Positions 33,117-44,880 of a stretch of DNA of 64,000 nt are shown one piece after another. The translations under genes were made by a program, and so were the position numbers. The notes under the pieces are model-generated. The model did not search any database and was not told where the DNA came from. It was given only the letters and a program-made list of their open reading frames with translations. Position 1 is the first letter of the stretch; each line of letters opens with the position of its first letter. The stretch spans positions 417,789,757 to 417,853,756 of the forward strand of contig NC_081415.1 in NCBI RefSeq assembly GCF_030272615.1, in the 5' to 3' direction. This DNA is from Cryptomeria japonica (taxonomy: Eukaryota > Streptophyta > Pinopsida > Cupressales > Cupressaceae).

Positions 33117-34330
33117 GGTTCATAGGGCAGAGACAAAATTCTGAGTTTTCTGACTGCTGAGTATGACCAACTGAGTATGACAAATTCTGAGATGGACTGA
33201 TTTTTGACTGGGATTGATTATTTTCTAACATGGACAGAGTTTTGACTTAGGATGGACTAGTTTCTGACACGGACAGAGATTTGACTTAGGATGGACTAGT
33301 TTCTGACACGGACAGAGTTTTGACTCACTAAGTTGTTTCTGGTCTTCACTGATTTTTGGTATTTCAGTTTTTTTGTTTCAGGGATGAAAAACACAGAAAA
33401 CAAGTAGTATTTATAGTGACTCCAATCACAGCATGCAAACCCTAAGGAATTTGGTGAGGAAAGAAAATCTTTGCTTGTAGACTCAAGTACACACCCAATA
33501 GCTAATCAGAATACGGCCATTGAGTCTCACGCAATGGATTCTCAACGCCGTATTATCTTACTCCAAACGCTAATGGGAGCACGAAATGACAAGTATCTTG
33601 GGAGAGTTACTATCTCTCTTGCACAAAGATTATCCCCCTTTCGGAGATGAACCGGGTAGCTTCTAATTTTAAATTGGATTTAGTTAGGGATCCGTTTGGC
33701 GCATCGAGGTATAAACTCAATTAAGAGGTCTCCCAGCCTTGAAAACCAAGGTCTAATATACCCGAAGGTACAGAGGAGAGCTATTCCCGAGCACTACCAT
33801 TGACTTGATTTTCATCAAATCACGTTTATTTTATAGTGGGTTGGATTACTTGGCGTCTAGTCATTCTCACTTAGGTCATTCCCCTCACACCGGCCGTAAC
33901 GGCTTTAAGATTTTTTCAACCCCTCGGGAGGGCAGGCCTGCTAAAGATGTACAAATCTCAAACAAAGAAAAAGCTTCAAGGGTCTAGATTTCTGATTGTC
34001 TAGAAAAAGACAAGAGCATACTCTCCTACCTCTCAGAATTTTCTAAAAAGCACAAAAGATAGATTTGTTCTTTAACCAGATAGCAAGTTAGGTTCCTAAA
34101 AAATGAATTTAAAGAATACACGATGTTCAGTTGATTCTCCTTAGGCAACCTACAAAGACAACGAATCAGTAGTCATATTGTCTTTGTGCGACAAGCAATA
34201 TTCTTCGACAAGCATTCTACAAAAACTAGTTAGGTTGTGAAAAACTCTGAGACAGATAGATAAACAGTCAAGGTCAGTCGTCAGAAATCAAAAATATGAA
34301 ATTTTGCCTCTTTTACCAAAAAATACAGAA

Positions 34331-34542
34331 TCGTACAACAGAGTCTCGACTCCTACGAGGCAGGAAATAGTACAGTACGAGACCAGATTTATGATGATGT
34401 TGGATCGTACGGAAGATGATTACTACTCATATGACATAGTGTATGCTCGTACGACTGGCGTGTCTACTCGTACAATAATATGTTTGTAATTCGTGCGACA
34501 CTTGCAATTTGTCATTTCAGCCTGTAAGAATTGTCGTACGAG
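34331..34542. repeat. TCGTACGA palindrome cluster C
   Basis: Close to the primer site: CTCGTACGAC 34446-34455, GTCGTACGAG 34533-34542, ATCGTACGG near 34404, and variants TCGTACAAC (34331-34339), CTCATATGAC (34426-34435), ACTCGTACAAT (near 34466) and TTCGTGCGAC (34490-34499). Confidence 0.85.
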
Positions 34543-34637
34543 ATGTATGGACGAAAAACCAAAAAATCTGAAACAATGGAGAATAAGAAAAAAAATACAG
34601 CAGTCAGTCTCGGAGGCCAAAAAAAATGTAGTCTTCG

Positions 34638-34656
34638 GGCCCCACGGTGGGCGCTA
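34638..34656 (-). other. Tat primer binding site
   Basis: Directly inside the 5' LTR the minus strand reads TTTCTAGCGCCCACCGTGGG. From memory this is close to the TGGCGCCCACCGTGGGG type of other plant Tat/Ogre elements. The exact tRNA is not assigned. Confidence 0.65.
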
Positions 34657-34660
34657 GAAA

Positions 34661-35784
34661 TGTGTGTGTGAAAAAGTGAACCTGTAGCTGCAAGCACAAC
34701 ACTTCAATTAAGTCATTATATGCATGGTTAGTAATCAATAAGCAATAAGAAATAAACCATAGCAAAGCGACTAATTGCCTTCTAAAAGATGTGAGTATAA
34801 GATTGCTCTCATATTTTTATAAGCAATACCAGTGACTAGACTACACCAAGACGAAGGAATTGATCTATATGATATTAAGCTATATGGATGCAAGATGGAT
34901 GAGTAATTCAAGCAAATTCAAGCAACAATGCATGCAAGCAATAATGAATGTAAAATGGATGCAAGTAATCTAAAAAACCACAATGATTTCAATGACTCCA
35001 GAGCGAAATTAGCGTGATAATAATTTCCAAGCGTGTTCTCAAAAATCTCTGGGGTGAATTGGAATGAGAGCTGAAGACTGAATTTATAGAGAATTACAAA
35101 AAGCTCAATTTAGGATTAATTGAAAAATAATTGAGAAATCAGGTTGAGTTAACCTTGAGATAGATTCCAGTTATAAGTTTAATTGAAATGCATTCAAATA
35201 GAAGTCCAAGTTGCATTGGAAAATAATAATAAATTAATTCCATGCACATCTGATAAAAATAGATAATTCTTCAATTTAATCAAGAAAAGAGTTTTCTTAA
35301 TGCAACTGAACTTCTTTTTTTGAAAAGCTTTAAGTTCCAATTTTAGAGAATAATTCAACAATTCAATCAAATTGCTTTTCTGATTTCAAGTTCTAAATTT
35401 AGAAAAAGAAATAATATCTCAAGTTTGATTTCTCTCTCTCTTCAATTCTTTTTTGTTTTGACTTTTGTTTTGTTTCAATTCAACTCTTTGTAATAAATTA
35501 ATCCTTTCGCATGATTGAATGGCAAATTTATTAATTAATTAAATATGCAAAGATATTTAATAAATTAAAATGGGATAATTGATCAAAATGATTATTCTTG
35601 AAATAATTCAATTAATTAAATAAATATTTAATTAATATTGAGTGGTTGATTTGCCATGTGATTTTTGATAATTAAGGAATTAATAATGTGCTCAAGATTG
35701 ATTTAATTGCCTTTGGTTAGGACCTTGGTGATGTTGTCGAGATTAGGGGCCCATGGTTTAGATGACCAATTTTAGGGTATTACA
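34661..35784 (-). repeat. Tat element 5' LTR
   Basis: 1124 bases, partner of 18169-19293. It carries AATTAATTAAATA-rich sequence and a run of ATTAAATAAATATT. It is followed inside by the primer binding site. Confidence 0.95.
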
Positions 35785-35789
35785 CCTAG
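35785..35789. repeat. Tat target-site duplication (right)
   Basis: CCTAG, partner of 18164-18168. Five bases is the usual duplication length for Ty3/gypsy integrases. Confidence 0.95.
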
Positions 35790-38360
35790 ACCCCCAAAAG
35801 CCTTAGGAGTGCAAATATTATTCCAAGCAATAAGGGGGATTCTATTTTTATCTTCCACTCCCGACCATAAGAATTTTTTTTGAATTCTTTCAATGGCCTC
35901 AACAAACTTCCTAGAGATTTTTTAAACAAACTAAGGGCATAGATAGGCAAATTTTGAAGGGTAGCCTTAAGCATCGTCACCTTACCCGCTTGGCTAAGGA
36001 GGGCTCCCTTCCACCTAGCTAGTTTGGAATTAAATCTATCAACCAACTTCATCCAGAAATTCTCTGAAGGCTTTAAGCACAGAGGGAGACCCAAATAAGT
36101 AGAAGGAAACTCAACAATTTTACATCCAAGGATCCTTTCAATCCTTCTTTGTCTATTTACAGGGGTGTTAATGAAGAACAAAGAACTCTTATCCCAATTT
36201 TTTTTTTTCCAGAAGCAGCTTCATAGGAATCCATGACACTCTTCGTATTTCTTGCTTCTATTATGGTATCTTCTCCCATGGTAATAGAGTCATCAACAAA
36301 CTATTCATGAGTATAGGTTAAGTTGGACGAGGAAGGCTTAAGGCCTTTGAGTTTCCGTTCTTCCACACTTCTCATAATAAATCTACCCAAACTTTCTGCC
36401 AAGGTAGTAAACAAGATAGGAGAGATAGGATCCTCGTGTCTTAGACCTATAGAAATTTTGAAGAAACGGGATGGAGATTCATTAATAATAACTACAGAAG
36501 AGGTAGTACCAGTCAACTAAGAACATAGTTGTATCACCTTTTCCCCAAACCCAAAAGCTTTCATAATTCTGAAAAAGAATTGCCAATTCAGTCTGTCATA
36601 GGCCTTGGACATGTCCAACTTAAGAAAAAAGCCATGTTTTTTAGCTACAGTTAGAGAATGAATATTATCGTGCACCGAAATGATGGAATCCAGAATCTGT
36701 CTACTAGGGACAAAACCATTTTGTTGGGCAGAAATAATGCGAGGGAGGATATCCAACATTCTAGAAGTGAGCACCTTAGATATTATCTTGTAAACTAAGT
36801 TACAAAGACTGATAGGTCTAAACTTATTGAGAGAATCAACTCCAGGGATCTTAGGAATGAAGACAATAAAGGTAGCATTGAGTTCTTTTAGAAGCTGTCT
36901 AGATCCAAAGAATTCTTTAACTCCATTACAAATGTCAATCTCCACAATATTCTAATTTTTTTGAAAAAAGGAAATAGGGAATCCGTCTGGACCAGGAGAC
37001 TTGTCTCCAAGAAAGGAAAACACAACTTTTTTTATCTCCTTATTCGAAGGGATCCTAGAGAGATTTCTGTTGTCATCCTCATTTAAAATGGAAGGGATAG
37101 CTTGAGCTAGAAGGTCTTGATTTCTGATATCCAGAGAATCCACACCTCCCAAAAGATTACTAAAGAAATCCATAGCTTCCTTTCTTATTTCATTTTCATC
37201 CAACAAAATCTCCCTATTGCTGGATAAATTGGATATCATGTTGCCTGATCTATGCTTAAGAGTAGTCACATGGAAAAAATGGGTATTTTTATCACCTTCC
37301 TTCAAATACAACGCTCTTGATCTTTGTCTCCAAAAATTTTCTTCCTTAGAAACGATTTCATGGTATTTGGAAAGCAGCCCATTTTCAGCATTCCTCAAAT
37401 CCTCAAAAAGACCTTCCACTTGAATTTTATCTTGAACTTCTTTAATATATGTCTTAATATTGGCTTTCATTTTAAAGATCTCCAAAAGTCTCTTTATTCC
37501 AAATTTTGACTTTGGCTTTGATAATATTAAGCTTTTTGCAACTCTAAATAAAGCAATACCCTCAACCTTCGAATTCCACCATTCAAAAACAAAGTTTTCC
37601 AAAGAGGGGTGGGACAACCAAGCTTTTTCAAATCTAAAAGGGAAATTATGCTTTGACGAAGTAGAATTGGTAGTGAAAGAGATAGGATAATGATCAAAAC
37701 CAATCTTAATGATAGACACCAAAGAACAATTATATGTAGAGAGCCAATCAGGAGAGATTGGGCATCTATCCAACCTAACTTGAATGAGATCAGGACCAGT
37801 TCTTCTATTGGTCCAAGTATAATTAATCCCTTTGAGATCCACATCCATCAAAGCTTGATCATTAATAAAGTCCATGAGATCTTGTCTTCCCTCTAACTGC
37901 AAAGGAAGGCCTCCCATCTTTTCATCCTCTTTTAAAGGAGTATATCTCCCATAATCATCGAGCTTTTATTAGAAAAACTTTGTCTCTCTTCTGCCAGGCT
38001 CCTCCAAAATTTAGCTCTTCCAGCTTTAGAATTTGGCACATAGATATTAGAGATAACCCCGATAAAGTTATCCTTAATATGCTCAAGCAAAACTAAGGTC
38101 CTATTAATCCGTGAAGCGATTTCCTTACCTTTTATAAAATTATGATTCCAAAAGATAGCAGTGTGTCCAAAGGCACCCTCCAAGCTTGTTCCAATTACAC
38201 CATTATTTTTGAAAATTCTAATTCTTTCCACTTTATCCTTACACATCTTAGTTTCCTAAATAAGAACTACATGCGGTTTATGATCTCTAACAATATTACG
38301 CAACACATCTTGCTTGTGGGGGGTGTTCAACCCTCTGATATTCCATGAAATTATCTTCAT
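35785..38360 (-). pseudogene. LINE ORF2, first part: endonuclease and reverse transcriptase
   Basis: Starts MKIISWNIRGLNTPHK at 38360, the canonical start of the AP-like endonuclease. The catalytic Glu is in ETKM, preceded by a TAG where Gln is usual (near 38256). MGD follows, and the C-terminal RLDR...DW...FDHYPI motif lies at 37800-37690. A stop near 37945-37930 breaks the frame. Reverse transcriptase spans about 36950-35786: FRPISLCNLVYK, QQNGFVPSRQ, KLDMSKAYDRL and, after a stop at about 36301, the catalytic FVDDS (36300-36283). The fingers-to-thumb part ends in PKAFGGL at the point where the Tat element entered. Its continuation is at 18168-16551. Confidence 0.9.
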
Positions 38361-38461
38361 ACTTTAATCGGGGATAAGGCTAACTCAATGGAACTCTATG
38401 TTCCATCAGCACGGTTCTTCCAACTTTCTTGTTCCCTCTGATTCTTTAAAGAGGGTCTCCC

Positions 38462-39983
38462 CTATTTTTTGCTCTGACTTCCAACATTTGCAACCTTCTT
38501 GTTCTTGCTTCTAGTTGAAATACCTCCATTGGGTCCTCCATTATTTGACTTGCCTTCTTTAATACTGGAAATCCTAGGATTTCCCTCAAGACCCACCGTC
38601 TCCATGCTTCTGGAAGGAGTTTTGCATTGGGAATTCAAGATCATATTTCCAATCTACTTAGGACTTCCATTGGTTAATAACAACAGAGGCACCGTTTCTG
38701 AGATATTACAATCCTGAGCTTCATTAAAGTCTTCCTCGTTTTCCTTATTATTAGATTAAGCTGAAGCATCATCATTGGATAAATCATCAGCTTTACCCTG
38801 GATGATAAGAGCAACCTTCAAATCCACAGATTCAGTCTTTTGATCCAGGTCTTCAATACCATTCTCTTCCTCCTTGTTACTTTATTTTTTATTATTAGAA
38901 TAGGCACAATCAGAGTTTTCCTTGTTATTGTTCATACCCTTCTTTTCCTCATTTTCCAACTCAGTCGCTTCCTTCTCAGGGATAACCTCTAAAGGTGGAA
39001 CATCATTTTTCCCTTTCGTTTTCCATTTCTGCTTCAAATTGCTATCAGTTTTACTATTCTTACCCTTCTTAGACGGACAAGATTTCACCCAATGACCTGA
39101 CTTTTTACAATGAAAACACACAAACGGGAGAGATTCATATTCAATCACTTGGGTCCATTTCCCCAGTTTAGACAAAATCTCAATGTATTGAGGCATATCC
39201 ATCATTTGATTAGCATTAACACAAATACGAGCAAAAACCAACCTAGATTTGGCTGCAGTCATCGGGTCGATTGACAAGAGTTCCCCGAATGAGCTCGCAA
39301 TCCCTTTAAAAACCTCCTCATTCCAGAACTCCAATGGAAGGCCAGGAAGACGCGTCCACACAGGAGCTGACACGAAAAAAGGAATCATCCAACGGTAAGT
39401 TAGGAGCCCATTTCTGTAAACCCAAATTTGACTTGCCAAACGTCCACGAACCTTCACAGGGCGCTTTGTTCAAATATTCTTCATTACTAAAAGCAAAGGA
39501 GAAAAACCCCCTAGGCAAAGCTGCCACATCCACTTGGCCTTTGAGAACCCATTTTCTCCTTATAAAGTTCCTTACGACATCAATGTTAGGTCTAAAACCA
39601 GTAAAACGACCAACCAAAGTCATAGCTAGGCCAGAAATAGAGAAATCAACCAGCTTATCTGGCACAGATATAGAAAAAACCCCTGTCGCCAGATCAGAAA
39701 GATTTTTAACTTCCGAAAGTCCAGATTGCACCGAAGGCCTGACTCCAAATAGAGCCGTTTGTTTCTTTACTTTACCTCTATCATGTGGGTCCCCAACTTT
39801 GGAATCTTTATTTTCCACTAATTTGATTGTCGCCTTGTCCCCCTCAGTACCCTGGGATGCCTGGGAACTAGCATGATCTCTAGCACCAGTTGCAGAAATT
39901 CCGCCATCCCCATGTTTGAAATTTGAATTTCCCTCTCGCCGCTCCCCTCCACCCGCAAGTTCGCCATTATTGCCTAAGTACAA
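38462..39983 (-). pseudogene. LINE ORF1: DUF4283 / zinc-knuckle RNA-binding protein
   Basis: Plant LINE ORF1-type protein. The first part (39983 to about 39365) carries the DUF4283 domain, with GRFTGFRPNIDVVRNFIRRKW. A frameshift near 39360 moves the frame to the segment ending at 38882, which holds PVWTRLPGLPLEFWNEE and a CCHC knuckle (CFHCKKSGHWVKSC, about 39128-39087). A low-complexity Asn/Glu/Lys tail follows, with stops near 38882 and 38755. The last part (38644-38462) ends GSQSKK. An ATG at 39967 (MANL...) is in another frame from the DUF4283 start, so the original start is unclear. Role by family: nucleic-acid chaperone packaging the LINE RNA. Confidence 0.8.
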
Positions 39984-40018
39984 TTAGTTGCTGCTGCAAC
40001 ATATTTTGATTTGATCTA

Positions 40019-40031
40019 ATAAAGTAATATT
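40019..40031. repeat. LINE target-site duplication, 5' side
   Basis: ATAAAGTAATATT, partner of 14621-14633. It lies about 35 bases beyond the first open frame of ORF1, which leaves a very short 5' UTR. The LINE copy may therefore be slightly 5' truncated. Confidence 0.5.
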
Positions 40032-41726
40032 GTTAATTTATATTTTTTATATTATATATATGTTTATTTATTTGTATAATATTAAACTTTAAAAAATTAG
40101 ATATAGATTCTAAATAATTTGTACCTAAAGATTATGTTATTGCAAAAATTTACCTAAAAATATTCATTTAGATAGTGGATCCATGAAATGCAGTAATAAG
40201 ATGTAAATTTTTCATCCAATTAGATTGAAGAAAAATAATTTATGTAATTTGGAGACTTAAATATTATGCATCTTCGCTTTAAAAAATTGAAAAAAATATA
40301 TACTTGAAAAAATTCATAATTCTAATTGGTGGAAAAGCAATTGAATAATAACCAGCTAACGAAAATTGAGTGCAACCAATTGCAATAGTACTAGCCTAAT
40401 GGCAAGTATTAATAAGAGTTAAAAACATAGATAAGGGCTTATTCTTTGGGTGTTATATATGTATATATTAATTTCAAAAATATTTATTTATGTTGAGAGG
40501 TATTTTATAGGTTAGTGGTTGTTTCTTTGAAAATATGATTATGCAAATAAATATGATTCAAATTCATGATCTATATTTTATTAGTGTATATGGTTAGTTG
40601 TGCTTCTAATTGTAGAAACTATCATTAATTTGAATGTAAATGATTCTTTTTCTAATGAAACATGGTATGGATTAATGTGTTATATTATATACATGTATTT
40701 TCTGTCACGAACCCTATTTTTCCATAATTATTTAATTAGGAAAATAATGTTTATTTTTCACAAATGAAAGTGGAATTGTGTATGAAATAAGATAGGAGAT
40801 TGAATGCACTGAAATGATTTATATACAATTGAATGATTAGTAATAACTTTTATTGCAAAATTGGGATCGTCATTGCTAATGAGCAACTAAGTGCATGTAA
40901 ATGCAGGAACAGGTGAACGCAAATGAAAGTGAGAACATGGTTTAGGTAGAGTTGTCTTAGCTCCTGGATTTTGTTAGAATAAATGGAATCTCTCACACAC
41001 CAAAGTAGAAAAGTTATTTTTGTGCAATTGTGATTTCATCGATTAATGATTTTGAATAAAAGGAATGTTATGAGTAAATGGTAATTGTTACGTTTATTTC
41101 GTCTATAAGAGTGAAAAGTAGTTTGATATTTGGAAGAAAAAGAGTTAAGTGATCTAGTGACTTAATGGTTTTTATAAAAGATGATTTAATGTTCTTAGTA
41201 TAAAGAGGATGTAATTTCATTAATGATGTTTACAATTATATGAATTTCTTATACATGTTAGTTCGATAATTGCGACTTGATCGTATGTATATATATTATA
41301 TATAAATAGGTGAATATGAATTATGTGTAATTATTTGAATTACGCTTATGTGATTATTTTCTTATTGTATAAACATAATTGTTCAAAATAATGTATTTAT
41401 AAATATACATATACAAAATTATGATTAAGCATTTTATTTCTAAAACCTTTTATGTTTAGATTTTCTTTAATATAGTCATTTATTATTATTATTATATATA
41501 TATATAATATGGAAAGGTGGCAGGTCTTAGACATGGACTTAATTCAACGAGTGACCTAGCATGTTAATAGGAAGTTGTTGATAAAGAGTCGACCTAACAC
41601 CACGACTAACTGTAATCAGTTGCTAAGAAAACAACAAACTAGGGGTTTAGGCAGGTCGATATTAATAGACTTAGGCGATAAAGCGGAGACTTGGAAAAGA
41701 TGGTAGTAAACGCTCACGTAACAAAC
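40032..41726. other. AT-rich DNA, no recognised gene
   Basis: No coding similarity. A TATATATATATATA-type run lies near 41493-41508. The last 215 bases before 41727 are less AT-rich (CGACCTAACACCACGACTAACT) and could be the remnant of another element, but I cannot match them. Confidence 0.35.
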
Positions 41727-43457
41727 TGTAGTACCCCTACTAGTTTGAACTCATTAGACACATATTTTATTATTGGTTGTTTTCAGTGGATACATTACCA
41801 TGATATATTATTCAGATTTTTATGACATTATGTTTTATTTGGAGATGAGATGTATAATTTATTTGTAGTATTTCAGTACTTGTGATTTATGGCATTTTAT
41901 GTATTATTGCTATGTACTGACATTTTACTTTATTTATGCAATGTGGAATTATATGTTGTGTGTTTGCGAGTGTATTGGATGCAAGGGGACGATTTTCCTT
42001 CACTCATTTCGGTGAGATAGGGAACGTCGCGATTCTCCTTCATCGGTGTGTATGTCATGTTTTCTATATTATATATATATGCATGTGTGGTTCGGTGATG
42101 CAGGATATTGTAGGTACAAGTACTGGGTAGGTACAGGGTATCGTCTCCACCTGGCTTCACAGATTTGAGCGTGCCTTATATTTTCTGATGGAAGTGGAGG
42201 AGATAGTAGTTGACCCTATTTTTACTCAGTTACACTAGTATGAGTGTCGTCAGTTGGTCGTCTTGTCAGTTAGTTCGGTCTTCGTATTTTGTCATTTTAT
42301 CTTTTATGGGTAATTGCTTGAGATTTGTTTAATTTGAGTGTTTAATTGGATTTAATTAATTAATTAATTAAGTTTATGAAATTATCTCATTATTGTATTG
42401 TTTATGCATTGAGATTATAAATTTAGTTAATTAAAGAAATTATTAAATTTAGTTGCAAGCTAAATGGTATTTGAAATATATTTTTATTTTTAAAATAAAT
42501 TAGATTAATTGTATTTATTATTTTCTAAAGTTATAATTAAATAAATGAATAAAAAGATTAATTAGAATTTAAATATTGTTTTAATTCTTTATTTAGAAAA
42601 TTAATTAATGTGTATGAGGAAAGAAAAGAAAGAATAATGTTTTTTAATTATTGCATGTGATAAATTTAGAAAATAAAATAAAAATTACTATTATTCTAAA
42701 TTTAGGTTTTTTTTGTGGAAAAAGCTATTGAACCTAGAATTTTAGTTTAAATAGGGGTTAGGTCTTTATTTTAGACACACACAGGGATACACAGGAACAG
42801 GTCAAGAATTTAGGTGAAGAAATTTATTGGAAGTTATTGAAGGGATTAGGGCTCTTCTATAGATTTCTTCTAGGAAAGCTATACCAGGTTGGATGATTTC
42901 TTAGTTTTGTGTTTTATTAAAAATATTTATATTTTTTCTCTGCTTGATGTGTGTGTAAAATAATCGTCAAATCCAAAATCCTCTTTTGGTGAATTCAAGT
43001 TTTGTTTTGAAATCCATGCCTGATGTGTATTTCTAATTTATGGGAAGTATGTAATTTTTCAGAAAATTAAGAGAAATTATTATAGAAAAAATTGTCGAAT
43101 TTTAGGATGCATGGAAATTTGCAAGATTTGTGAGAAAGGGTATTTACCTGAGAAATGGTTTTAATTACCTTAAGAAAATAAATTTAATTACACATTAAAT
43201 TTATTTGGGTTAATTAAATTTTAAAAAATATATATATGAAGAAGGATTGAAATTTTGTGAAAATGGAATTATTGGAAAATATTATTTTTTGTTATTATTG
43301 CTGTTAAAATTTTATTAAAATGAAATTATTCAAAAAGTATTGTTTTTTTTTTTATTGTTCTGTTTAAAAATTATTTTTTTTTTAAATAATAATAAATAAA
43401 ATATATATATAATAAAAAATATAAATATAAATATAAAAAATAAAAAATAAATAAACA

Positions 43458-43580
43458 CTAGCTACGGTAGCATCCGCTACCGGCAGTAGTACACAGTACT
43501 ACCGGCGGTAGCAGCTACCTACGGTAGTACTAGCTACCGGACAGTAGTACTAGCTACCAGCGGTAGCTTAGGCTACCGTG
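43458..43580. repeat. CTACCGGCGGTAG inverted-repeat patch (5' LTR)
   Basis: GC-rich island in AT-rich LTR made of overlapping copies of GCTACCGGCGGTAGC-like palindromes joined by TAGTACACAGTACTA and TAGTACTA spacers. Confidence 0.85.
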
Positions 43581-43738
43581 ATAGGGGCTATTTGCAATTA
43601 TTAAAGTGGTTTTAATTTTAATTAATTTCTAAACCCTGTGCACTGTTTCGAGTTTCGTACCCAGGGGTTAGGTAAATTAAATTTATTATGTGTTATATTA
43701 TATATGTCTATAAATAAATATATGTATATTCATATATG

Positions 43739-43739
43739 T

Positions 43740-43831
<92 letters not shown>
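43739..43831. repeat. (TA)n microsatellite in 5' LTR
   Basis: About 45 uninterrupted TA units ending at the nested solo LTR. Confidence 0.98.
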
Positions 43832-43834
<3 letters not shown>

Positions 43835-44880
43835 ATACACCTAAAAATGGTCTGAAGATAGTTAATTAAATATGTAGTTATTTGATTAATTCCCCTTCCC
43901 AATTAATTGAATTCACAAGCAATTTAATTAATTTCTCTATTCATCTACTAGTAAATAAATCTAAATGATTGATTTATATAGTTCATCTCACATCCCCCTT
44001 TGATTAATTAATTAATGTCTCCCCATACTAATCAATTCTTCTAATCCCTAATTAAGATTAACAAACTCAAGTTTGTTGAGATTAATTACCATTTTCCAAA
44101 TATTTGAATTTCTAAATTCAAATGAGCACATGGCTCCTAACTTTAACCACCCAGCCTAACCATCCCCTAACCTAACCCATTCAATCTAATCTTGGGTCTA
44201 ACTAACCCTATCCTATCTTGTAGATTCTAACCTCCTTATCCTAACCTCTCATGGTGTGGAAATTATCTCCTTGAGACACATGGCACTTTTGCCACATGTC
44301 TCCTCCCTTGGACACTTTCCCTCTCATGAGCAAGGCTCCTTGACACTTGTCACCACAGAGATGACAAGTGTCCCTTCCTCCAACCTCTTCTCCAACTTCC
44401 TCAATCTTGACCCTTGATATCTTCAGATCAAATCTGGACCATCAATTCCTGCCACCTCAGCTTTGGCCTTGGAATTCCTATAAATACCCCTCATTTTGGA
44501 GCAATAAGGATCCCATCTCATATCGATTTAGGCATCATTACTATAGGCAATTTGCATTTCAATTATCTAGTAATTAACTTTGGATTTATCATAGCATGTT
44601 CATCTAGGTTCTTAAATCATTCATTTCATATCATCTCCATAGTCAATCATGATCAATTAGCTACTTGACTCTTGAGTTGTCACTTTGGAGGTCATTGCTC
44701 CACTAAGAGCCCATCAATCCGACACCTTCAAGGTCCTCAAGAATAGAGGAAAATGGGACATTTCAAGGAAGGCTTATGGTTTGCATCTTTGGTTTAACTT
44801 TTCAATTAAGCTTTTCAATTATGCTTCTATTGTCTCATTATATGTGTATGCCTCTTATACTAACCACATTTTTAGCATCA
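43832..44880 (+). mobile_element. Solo LTR nested in the chromovirus 5' LTR
   Basis: About 1.05 kb present in the left chromovirus LTR and absent from the right one; the two LTRs resume alignment at ATATGTTTCTTTTGGTAG. Starts TGTATACACCTAAAAATGG immediately after the (TA)n tract and ends near GCATCA. A TATA box (TATAAATACCCC) at 44480-44491 marks a U3 promoter. It shares GAGCACATGGCTCCTAA and CACTTGTCA-type blocks with 7510-8470. The flanking duplication cannot be fixed because both sides are TA-rich (TATAT left, CATAT or TATTT right). Confidence 0.8.

Larger units (their letters stand above)
32521..34637 (-). other. Tat 5' leader with palindrome clusters and short repeats
   Basis: About 2.1 kb between primer site and gag without a convincing gene. 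It holds two clusters of TCGTACGA-type palindromes (32838-33116 and 34331-34542), a 39-base tandem duplication (about 33245-33325, unit with GATGGACTAGTTTCTGAC) and a duplicated block at 32536-32645 (TCTGATTYAGGAACGAT-like). The stretch 33480-33980 is GC-richer and not repetitive; I do not recognise it. Confidence 0.7.
18169..35784 (-). mobile_element. Tat-lineage Ty3/gypsy retrotransposon, 17.6 kb, nested in the LINE
   Basis: Complete in outline and on the minus strand: 5' LTR (35784-34661), primer site, 2.1 kb leader, gag, protease plus G-patch, RT/RNase H, a second RNase H, integrase, an antisense accessory gene, polypurine tract (19307-19294) and 3' LTR (19293-18169). Flanked by identical CCTAG copies at 18164-18168 and 35785-35789, and the LINE frame reads through on both sides. 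LTRs differ by roughly 15-20 positions in 1.12 kb (hand count), mostly C/T changes, so it is fairly young, perhaps several million years with slow conifer rates. Broken, with about ten breaks in gag-pol and a few in the antisense unit. The dual RNase H, ACPKDDFPLPNID in RT and the large size place it in Tat. Confidence 0.93.
14634..40018 (-). mobile_element. L1-type LINE with three ORFs, split by a Tat element
   Basis: Minus-strand non-LTR retrotransposon of about 7.8 kb once the nested insertion at 18169-35784 is left out. Order from its 5' end: ORF1 (39983-38462), ORF2 (38360-35785 continuing at 18168-16551; endonuclease, reverse transcriptase, zinc-binding domain, RNase H) and a third ORF (16558-14812). 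The 3' UTR reads GGTCCCTTCAAAACC and ends in a short A-rich tail (GTAAAAAAT). Flanking 13-base copies ATAAARTAATATT at 14621-14633 and 40019-40031 differ at one base and fit target-primed integration. It is broken by a moderate number of stops and frameshifts. The 5' boundary is set only by the putative target duplication. Confidence 0.85.

Noticed and set aside
33480-33980. GC-richer part of the Tat leader considered as organellar DNA or a captured gene
   Set aside because: No coding frame or organelle gene recognised. It lies within LTR-bounded sequence and may simply be leader.
43638-43902. ORFs with long Tyr-Ile runs (also at 51719-51955)
   Set aside because: Translations of the (TA)n tracts inside the chromovirus LTRs.
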